Of a DNA stretch of 64,000 nucleotides, positions 37,763 through 47,600 are shown in pieces. The translations under genes and the position numbers were made by a program. The stretch is from Legionella cardiaca (GTDB lineage Bacteria > Pseudomonadota > Gammaproteobacteria > Legionellales > Legionellaceae): assembly GCF_029026145.1 (NCBI RefSeq), contig NZ_CP119078.1, positions 1,082,501-1,146,500 of the forward strand, given 5' to 3'. The notes under the pieces are model-generated. The model was not told the DNA's origin. It saw nothing but the letters and a program-made list of their open reading frames with translations, and made no database searches. How positions within the stretch are numbered: the stretch's first letter is position 1; each line of letters begins with the position of its first letter.

Positions 37763-38486
37763 GTTCGCCAAACAAGGCCATGATTTAATACTCTGTGCTC
37801 GAGATGAAGAGCTGTTAAAGGAGTTATCTCTGGCTATTCGTGCCACTTGTTCTATTCATATTGATATCATCTCTATGGATTTAAGCCATAGTGATAGTGC
37901 ATCGAAGTTAATTGAATCCATTAAAGACTATCAAATTGATTGCCTGGTAAACAATGCTGGCATAGGCTATTTGGGAGACTTGGTATCGATGGACTCCCTG
38001 GACTTAAACAAATTATTACAATTAAATATAGTGACGCTTACGGAATTAACTCGTTACTTTGCGAAAAAATTTGTCGAAGTAGGGAAAGGAAAGATTCTTC
38101 AAGTTGCCTCAACTGCAGCATTTCAGCCAGGCCCTTATATGGCTGCTTATTACGCATCTAAAGCCTATGTGGTTTCTTTTTCTCAAGCTTTAGCCTATGA
38201 ATTAAAAGACACCGGTGTTAGGCTTTCTATCCTTTGCCCAGGACCTACACAAACGAATTTTTTTCATGCAGCGCATATGGACAATAGCTTCATTGCCAAT
38301 GGCATTATAGGCGTCATGTCAGCTGAGAAGGTAGCAAAAATAGCCTATCGTGATCTTAAAAAGAATAAGTTGTTCATCATTCCAGGTGTTATTAACAAGA
38401 TTTTGTCTTACGCTGTTGCAGTCTCCCCGGGACGATTAAACCAAAGAATTACCGCATTCCTTCATCGCAAAAAAATCAATAAATGA
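37707..38486 (+). CDS. short-chain dehydrogenase/reductase
   Basis: NAD(P)-dependent oxidoreductase of 259 residues with a classical Rossmann fold. It has the cofactor motif TGASKGIGHALA near the N-terminus, the NNAGIGYLGD motif and the catalytic Tyr-x-x-x-Lys in YYASKAYV, preceded by a Ser in VASTAAF. The C-terminal stretch ILSYAVAVSPGRLNQRITAFLHRK is hydrophobic then basic, as in membrane-associated SDRs. The substrate is unknown. Its ribosome-binding site GAAGGA lies inside the patatin gene, and the two genes overlap by 56 bases in different frames, so their expression is likely linked. Confidence 0.9.
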   Translation: MATLITGASKGIGHALAFEFAKQGHDLILCARDEELLKELSLAIRATCSIHIDIISMDLSHSDSASKLIESIKDYQIDCLVNNAGIGYLGDLVSMDSLDLNKLLQLNIVTLTELTRYFAKKFVEVGKGKILQVASTAAFQPGPYMAAYYASKAYVVSFSQALAYELKDTGVRLSILCPGPTQTNFFHAAHMDNSFIANGIIGVMSAEKVAKIAYRDLKKNKLFIIPGVINKILSYAVAVSPGRLNQRITAFLHRKKINK

Positions 38487-38565
38487 TCTAATCAGAGGGT
38501 TATATATAAGATTGATTGTTAGTTGTTTTTTAGTGTCTTTATAAGTTTTTACAGAATTTTTTCCA

Positions 38566-38598
38566 GCTAATAAAACCTTAATCTTTTCGTACTATACT
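38566..38598 (+). promoter_or_regulatory. possible PmrA-type promoter of the giant gene
   Basis: CTTAATCTT at 38577-38585 matches the Legionella PmrA half-site cTTAATatT at eight of nine positions. Eleven bases upstream GCTAATAAA (38566-38574) keeps only the TAAT core. A good -10 box TATACT follows at 38593-38598, without a proper -35, as expected of an activated promoter. The assignment is from memory of the consensus. Confidence 0.35.
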
Positions 38599-38678
38599 CC
38601 AATTATTGCTCACCCAAATAACTGACTGTATAAATTAAAGGCATTGCTCAGTTATATCTACTTTTTGGAGATTAAACT

Positions 38679-41600
38679 ATGTCCCGTGAAATGATTGATA
38701 GAATTAAAAAAGATCATCTCCGAAGTATTGAAAGTACACTTAAAAGTACGTATCTGGCTCATAAGTACGATGAGATTAACAGTAAGACCAGAACAGAGGT
38801 CAAAAAGCGCGAAGAGGAACTTTTTAATCAGAATAGACACCTTGTTGTTGATAAGAACAAACCTCCTTATACTCCCTATAATGGTACTGGCCATTATTAC
38901 TACCAGATTCCAACCACGGAAATTCGTCCTGGTGTATTTATTGAGTCTCGTCATGAAGACCGTTTCAGAGTACCAGATTATCCTATCAGACAAAGATATA
39001 CGACCGAATATGAAGAACGCTTCACCAAAACAATATGGGAAGGTCATGGTGGATTAGAAGCGCTTATTTCTGCTGAAATTGAGGCGCTAAAACCAGAAGC
39101 AGTTTTAAATCAATTATTACAGAGACATCCCTGGTTAAAGAATCTTTCTACTGCACTTACTATTTATAGCACATCCATAATTTATAAATTTATGGAAGAT
39201 TTTATTCAGGAACAGTTGCTGACATTGCTGAAAAGCAAAATTTCTTCATGGAATGATTTAAGTTTATCAGCAATGGAAAGCAAGAAGTTAGAATGGAAAC
39301 CCGTTGATGAAGACAGGCTTGAAAAGCATATCGAAGGTTATCCTCTTTCTGCAGTAGAGTCTTTTTACATAAAGAGCGTTCGGGAAGAATATCCGAGTCA
39401 ATACAGAGAGCATGCTTCTTATAATTATTCAGGAAATGCCGGGCCAGAAATTCAAAAATTTAATGCTCCTCTTACCCGCATTGATGTGCTCCGTTTGTTG
39501 CATAACAATGATTCATCAGCCATGAAGGCTAGCATAGTCAATGGTATTGCATGTACAACTCACGCTCCTTTTCACTATGAAGAGCTCAAGCTATTAAGTC
39601 CTACTGAGTGGGATTTTTTTGAAACTTTAGTTATCAATATGGGGACAGAAAAATCCCCTTGTTGGATTGCTCTAAATAAAGAACAAACTGGGGGATGGAC
39701 TGCTTACATTCCTGACAGCGGTGATGTAGCGATAGGTGATTTAGAGAAAAGATTATCTGCAGTACCAGGTAAAATCAAAACGCAGTTAGTTAATTACGAT
39801 AGTAATCGAGCTTTAAACAATATTGACAAACTTAATAATGTCACAGAGTGGCATGCAGTATTATTTGGGCGAGTTATTCCTTGGTGTACCCATCAACAAG
39901 CAACTCCATTGGCGGCCTATCGAAATAATGTTCCTTTGTCGTTATTACATCAACAAACGATAGAGCAGTGTCTTTCCAATGTCGGTGCCTATAGTTATTA
40001 CTATAGTAGTTCTGAATTAAAGGCAGTAACTCAAGCATTTCGTTACCGTCAGCCTTTTACCAAGAAAAGCATGTATGAATTAAAAGCAAACTTTCCGACC
40101 ATTGACCGCGAATGTTTGTTAGAGAGTTTTTCTGCTTTAGGTAACGTCAATGCTAGTGACATTTTGACAGCATTTGATAAAAGGCAAATACAAATTTCTG
40201 CTGATCTTAAAGATTTGAGTGTCCATGAAGACTATGATCAGTATTTATTTAATGCCTTGACTGTTTCTTATCATAATCCATCAATTTCACGTATATCTTT
40301 TCGTGCTTATAGTAATCCTCAGATTGATAAATTATTTGAGTACGATGTTAATCTTAAAACGGCGAAACCCTCTAGTCATCACTTTGAGAAGAGAGTATTT
40401 GCCAATCCGATGCAATGTGTTGCGCGAAACCGATTCTTAGAAGCAGCTAAACCAGATGTTCTTAATAATGCTAAAAATGGGATTAGAGAACGTAGGATAT
40501 TATGGGATTCTACTGGTCCAGAAATAGTTGAATTTTTCAAACTTCATGGAAAATCTTTTGATTTAGATTTTGCCAATTCCGTGAATAAATTTAATACGGA
40601 ATGGCGTAAAACTTTTTGTGATCATGAAAAAAGAGGAAGTACCACTGAAACTGAGTGGGCTTTTGCTCAAATTGCACAAATGGGACCAAAAGGTTTGGAT
40701 GAGATGTTTAAGGTGCTTGAAGGCTATACACTGCGGGATATGGATAGCAAAGAACCAGCTCCTAATCTTGATTGTACCTTTGATTTGCACGGTGGTTTAA
40801 CGGATGAACCTCATGATTATATTAAGCATTTAACAACCAAGATTAACAACTTTGATTTTAGAAAAAAAGGATGTGTTCCTTTATTCAAGTCATTGTCACT
40901 AATTGTTCCTGAACCATTAACTGTTGAATCAAAAAAGGCTTTATTGAATCTAATTCGTGCTGTTGATGCTCGCCGAAAAGCTTTTCCTAAAGATATTGGC
41001 GAGGTTGTTTTGCATAATATTAAAAATTCTGCGGACAACGCCGACTTTATTAAAGAATTGCATAAAATGGCTACGGCTGAAAATTTACAAGTGGTTGTCA
41101 ATATTCCTGAGTGGAATAGAACTGCTTATAAAGACCGTCCTAACCAAGAACTTAAATCTTTATACCGTATGGTTCAAAATAAAGTTCTTGACAATCAGCG
41201 CAAAGTAAATCATGCGAAATTACCAGACAATACGAAAAGTATTTATGACTGCGCTGAAGGTACTTTAGACCCTGAAGTATTTATTGATGAAAAATTAGAA
41301 CAATTGGCTCAACCTTGGGAAGGGCCTGATGAAATCTATCCATTGAGTTCTCAAGCTCCTGGTATTCAGCAACAATTACAGCAAGCACTTGCACAGGAAT
41401 TTCAGGCTGAGCAAGAAGAAGAACAGCAACAAGAACAAGAACAGGAGCAAGAACAAGAGATTAATCAATATCGTGAAGATGAAAAAGATTTGATTACTCG
41501 TGGAAATATCGATGAAAAATGTAGAGCAAATTGGGAATCCTTACAAACAGAGGTAAAGGAACTTTCAGGTTGGACAAAGTCCGATTTAAGTCAGCTCTTT

Positions 41601-44600
41601 TCATTGTGGGTTGGTAGTGAAAAAGATGCTCCTCAGGTCATTGAAAAAATTCAACCCGCTGCTATCCAGAAACTGATGGAAAAAGCTTCCCAGTTTAGAA
41701 TGGCTATCGCTAAAGATAATATGCCTCCCGGATTTTATCTGGCTTATTCAAGAAATAATAAAGGCTTGATTTTGTGTTATGATGAGGCAAGAGAAAAGAA
41801 GGCTCTACGTGAGCGTAACTTACTACCAGCCTCTAAGCGTAATCCATTTACGGTCGAATTACATCAACCTCGAGAAGCAAAGGAATTTCACGGAGATTAC
41901 CGTCAATTTGCGGCCATTAGTTCCCAAACAGGTGAGCAGCAAACATTGTGGCAATATCTAAGTATTGAGGATAAGGACAAACAACGACGTGTAAATGCAA
42001 AAGCATTTTTAGATCAAAAATCTCATGACAGTACAGAAGAAACTGCTTCAGTTATTATGCAGCGTTGGGATGTAGATAATACGCTTAATTCACCTGATGA
42101 CTTCGATGCTTGCATGCATTACGTCAAAAAATGGGCTATAGCGCAGAAAGCATCACCTGAACTAGCGCACGCATTGTTTGAGGATTCAGCAACAAAGTTG
42201 ACCCCAAGTAATCTTAAAGCTTTTGGTCAATTATTTAACCATTATGATATTCAAACTAAACATGGCAACGGTTCTAACCATTGGTTATTTATTGCAGATC
42301 AAGTGCTTACTAATTTTGGACCTGAGCATTTTGCTATTTGGAAGAAACGATTTTTAGATGCTTCACAAAACTGGTCTGAATATCTTGAAAAAGAAGATGT
42401 TGATGCCCTTTCCTTGAGTATTGTTACTTTAAAGGATAAGCCAGATTATCAGGCTATCTGGTGGAAATTAGTGGACAAACATGGCGAAGCAACAGGCCAT
42501 ATGCGTTATAAAGATGTATGGTATGCATACCAACAAATCATACGCTTTGTTGAGGATAAAAATCTCAACCTGAACAAAGATGCTTTATTTAGATACCTGG
42601 ATAAAACCAATGATTTTAATGCCAAGGTATTTTTCGATCGCCTTAATCGCGTATTAAAAAATGCTTCTAATCAATTAAACGCCGAAATCGTTCAACAACG
42701 CATTTTGGACCACATTGACAAAATCGACTGGCGTCATAATGGTTTCTATTACGCAAGCCGATATGAAGGTTATCCTTACTGGGATGAAGCTTTAGAACAA
42801 ACGAGATTCACTACAACTACGAAATACGGTAGCACTGGCTATCGAGTTAACTGGGATGACCCTACGCAGGATATTATTTCGCCAGCGCTTCATGCGTTAC
42901 GTTTTGCAAGTAAACGCATAAAACTTAGTGTGCTGCAATTTGATGAATTCCAGTCAATTATTAAATCATGTAATCCGCAGAAGAAAGATGCTCCACATCT
43001 GCGAATACTTGTCGCTTGTTTGGGTATTGGGGTTGATAAATTAGACAAGTCTAATTCGGAAGAAATAGTACACCATTTTAAAACATTACAGTCATTAGAC
43101 CCTGATTTTATCGAATGGTTCAATGAGCAATTAATTCTTGATGAAGATGAGTTGCTAGCTGGCACACTGAAGATGAGGGTAGCGGATATCGTCCCATTTG
43201 CCAGGTTGATTGAACAGCAAGGTATGACAAGGATGTTTGAATCCTTAAAAGTCCCCAACGGATTAGAGGCAATTAATGCATTTGGCCGTGCGTTACAGTG
43301 TTATCAATCTCTTGAAGGAAAAGGAAGTAACTCAGAGGAGCAATTTGTTAGATTACTGAAATTTTCTAAACACAAAGGGAGTTTGAGTTTACGTTCACTA
43401 ATAACAGATTACCCTTGGTTAATTGATGATTGTAAGGATTTCGATACTTGGATTTCTCCCGCGCAGAAGGCTTTGTCTGCTCATAAAGTTCACTATTGGA
43501 GTGAACAATATCATCAGTATGAGATTTTTCGTAAGCAGTTACAATCTATCGATTTTTCTAAATCGACCAATTTGCCAAAGGAGTCGGAACTAGAATCTGC
43601 TTTTGCCGCAATTCTTAGTGATTCCGTAGATCCAGCAAAAACCAGACGAGATATTATCTCAAAATGGTGTTTAGATGGTTGTGACATCAATTATCAAGAT
43701 GCAGAGTTCAGGAAACTTGAACAACAAGAATCAGTTGAAGCTGGCAAGTATATGCAAAGTCAGCTTAAACCCCGATTTAAAGAGCAAAACTTGGCACTTT
43801 GCGAGCGATTTATCAGGGATTATGTGGCTGTTAAGGCAAGTCTGGACCAATCACAACAAATAACACAGTTGCTAAATCAATTAGCTCGTTTGGATAATAA
43901 AGCCCACTATGATGAATTAGGTAAAGTGCTTGGTTTATTAATATCCAAGGCTGCAAAGAAAGATGGTAGTCGCTATTCGGCACCCCAACTTGCCAAGTGG
44001 TTAGAGTATTTTCTTGATGAAGATAATTATTCCAATCAACATTATCCAGTTAATTTATTGAATGAATTATTGGATAACGCGTTAGAAACAAATTCTTCGT
44101 TATTAAATCGTGATTTAAATAGTTTGAAAGAAAGAAGCGCTTTTCCCGTCCAAGAATTAACTATCAAGAAAGTTGCCCAAAGTAGATTACCAAATCAATA
44201 CAAACCTATTTTGGTGAAACTTGCGTTAAAAGATGCTTCTAAACTTCATTTTGTGCTGGATGCGCAACAAAAGCTGCTTGCCATGCATGATGCAAAGGTT
44301 AATGTCAGTTGGATGAATGCTGCCACAAACTTAATTGGTAGTGTTGCTGACTTACCTTCGTTTACTCGTCTTTCAACTCTAGAAGAGCTAACCAAGCCAG
44401 CTGAGATAGTATTTGGAGCTAGTGTTGATGAGACCCAAAAAGAACTTTGGCAAGAAACTCAAATCAAGTTGATTGATCTATTTTCTGAAGGAGCTATTAG
44501 TAATTCGGAATTAGAAACGTATTTAAATTCTAACTCCACTAAAAGCGCCCATATTAAGATGATTCTTTCTCAGGCTGTGAATTGGAAAAATGAAGAGGAA

Positions 44601-47600
44601 AAAAACAAACTACCAAAATTGTGGTCACAACTTCAGGCGTTAGATGAAACTCAATTGAAAGAGCTGGCCAGCTATTACGGTGCAGAACCCATTCCATCTG
44701 CCACCTTACTAAGTAAGCTTTTGGAAAAAGATGAGTTTAAAGTTGCTAGTGCGTTGATTCATCATTTTGAGACTGTTGAACAAGGATTAAATGCTGATAA
44801 ATCTCAGAAACGTCACTACAGTATTAATCCGAGTGATAAAGCCAGCTTAATGCGGGTATTGTCAGGATTTAAACGCAAAGGGGCTGGTTTACTTAGCGAT
44901 AATGAGCAAAAAGAACTTATTAATTTGTTGTATTATACAAATAATTATCATCAGGTTGCTCAATTACATACGTTACCTGCCGGCGCTTTGCAAGGTCGTC
45001 TATATCAAGCATTAGACGAAATAAAAACTGCTACAGAACCTCATGAGAGACATCTTGCTTCTGCACGTTTATTGGCCTGTATGCGCGAGGTGTTATTACG
45101 AAAATCAGGCAAATGGGCAAACCATACCCAAATGCTGGATCTTCTCTACGCCGCGCTATACAACGATGAGAGTCTCATACACCAAGTACGTACAGGACAA
45201 GGTAAGAGTATTATTACGGTCATGCGCTCAGCTTATCTTGCCTTAAATGGCTATGTGGTCGATGTATTTAGTGCGAAGGATAGCTTGTCTAAACGTGACC
45301 ATGAGGAGTTTGCACCCGTACTCGATGGCATGGGAATAGGACATGCTTATATTACCGAGAATGCTCCGGCAGATCGTTATCAAACGGCTTCAGCTAGACC
45401 GGGTATCGGAGCGGTAAACTACGCTACAATTGGTAATTTCAGTTTGTTCCAGTCTACTCACATTTGGAAGGGTGAGACTGCGATTCCTCTTGACCCTGCA
45501 AACCGTGTTGCCTGGCTTGACGAGTGTGATCATATCCTTAAAGATGAACAGACTCAGTTTAACTATTCTGATAGTGCTGATAGTGACCCTGTTTATAACC
45601 TTGATGAATGGGTTTATCGTGCAACTTATGATTTTTATCTGCAGCAAAGAAATGAAGGACAGCTGTTCGTTGATAAGGAAACAGGGATTGTCTCTGTTGG
45701 GCGTAACAAACATTTAAAACCGCTGTGTGAATATTTACAAGAGAAGGCTGCATTCGCTCCGAAGGATTCAACGTTCTTCCAAAAATATATGATTCCAGCG
45801 TTGGAGGGTGGAGAAGAGGCAATTAAAAAGCGTGATCAGCAGTTAAAACAATTGTTGACTGCCGCTCACATTGCACACGGTTTGCGAGAAGGTGAAGCCT
45901 TTTGCATTCGACCTGACATGAAGACCGTAAGTGGTGGAGCTGCGATTAACACACGCTTTGCGAAAGTGGTAATTTCTAACCAAATTCGTCATGGTTCTAC
46001 ATACAGTGACTTAGTTCAGCAATTTTTGCACGTACGTCTGAATAAAGAAGCAGCAAATGGAGGTAAAACGCCGGATTTCTTCGTGGATCCTTACACACAA
46101 ATTGCTTTGTCACAAAATGCAAGTTATTTACTGAAAAAATATTACAGCAAGTTAGAAGGCTGTACGGGTACGGCAGGGAATGAAGAAGATCTTAAACTGT
46201 ATAAGGATGTATACGGCATTGAACATGTTGTTAAATTGCCGACTCATGAAGAAATTGGCACAAAATTCTTGCCTAGTACCTTTAGTAAGAACCAACAGGA
46301 CCAGGTCGATGTAATCGTTGAGCAAATTCTGCAACATGCTGATCGCCCAATTCTTGTCACTTGTAAAGATGATATCGCAGTAAAAGAGCTTGCTGCAAAG
46401 ATTCAGGCTAAATTAAAGGAAAAGTCTTACGATTTTTCTAAATTTATCGTTGATACCAATGATAGTGGTAAAGCAGAAGCTGAGATCGTACCTCTTGCAG
46501 GACGAAACGGCGCTGTAACCATTAGCTCACGTATGGGAAGAGGAACAGATATTAAACCTGAATCAAAAGAAGGTTTAACGGTATTGCGAACTTACCCGGC
46601 TGCACCAAATGTGGCAAAACAAGAACGAGGTCGCCAAGGTCGTAATGGTGCTCTGGGAACTGTGCGGGATATCATTAATTTTAAAGAAATGCAGAAACAA
46701 GCTGAAAGCTTCAGCAAGTCAGAAAGATACAAAGAACGATTTGTCAGAATTCAGCAAGAGCAAAGAAAGCATCTGGAAGATAAGCTGCAAAAACATAAGG
46801 AAAGAGGTTCCACGAAGTGGGATGATCTTGACTTGTCTGTGGATGGCGAAAAGAAAGAAGCTTATCTATTGACGCGTTCAGTTATGCAAATGCAGCATGA
46901 AATAAAGCTTGAGCATGATAAGTTCTTACGCCGTAAGGAATACCTGATTGCTACCTTATCCGGTAATGTAATGGATGTTTTGCACCAAGCCATTGAGGAT
47001 GGTAACCAAACTATTCCTGCTGTATTGCGAACAGGATGGCTAGATTGTCGTAAACACATTGAAGCCGCCTGGAATGCCCGTTTATCTGGTGATACGCGTA
47101 CTGACACGGAAGAAGTTTATCAAAACTTCTTTAAGAAAGCCGATCAAGCTTGGCAAACTCTTTGTGGATTATCTCCCAGACTGGATCGTCTCTGCCTGTT
47201 GGATTTAGCTGAATCTCTAACAGCATTGTCCAATGGTGAAGAATCACTTGAAAAAGTTCTCGACAAAGAAATGGCCTATTGGAAACCAAGATTGGATGAA
47301 GGCAAACTTGTCAAAGCTGATTTATCAAGACTTGAGGCATTGAAAAAGCAAGTTAAATCTTATTTTATAAAATATCATCCAGATAAAGTTTCTGGCAAAG
47401 AAAAAGCTGAGCAAGAAAAGGCTGAGCTAATTAGCAAAAAGCTTAGTACATTAAAAGACTTAATTGAGGCTTGTACGCAAAAATTATCTGGGAAGACTGA
47501 TTTTGCTGAAGACCACCTGGAAGGGGTGTCACTATTTTCTGAAGCGCCTCATAAGGGAGCTGTGATTCCATTTAGCGGGAAAAAACTGGACTCAAGTACT

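Noticed and set aside
37680..37770. Sequencing frameshift joining the patatin and dehydrogenase genes
   Set aside because: Both genes have complete motifs, and the dehydrogenase has its own start and ribosome-binding site, so an overlap explains the data.
45390..45822. Antisense open frames inside the giant gene
   Set aside because: They lie opposite the conserved ATPase motor and arise by chance from its codon use.
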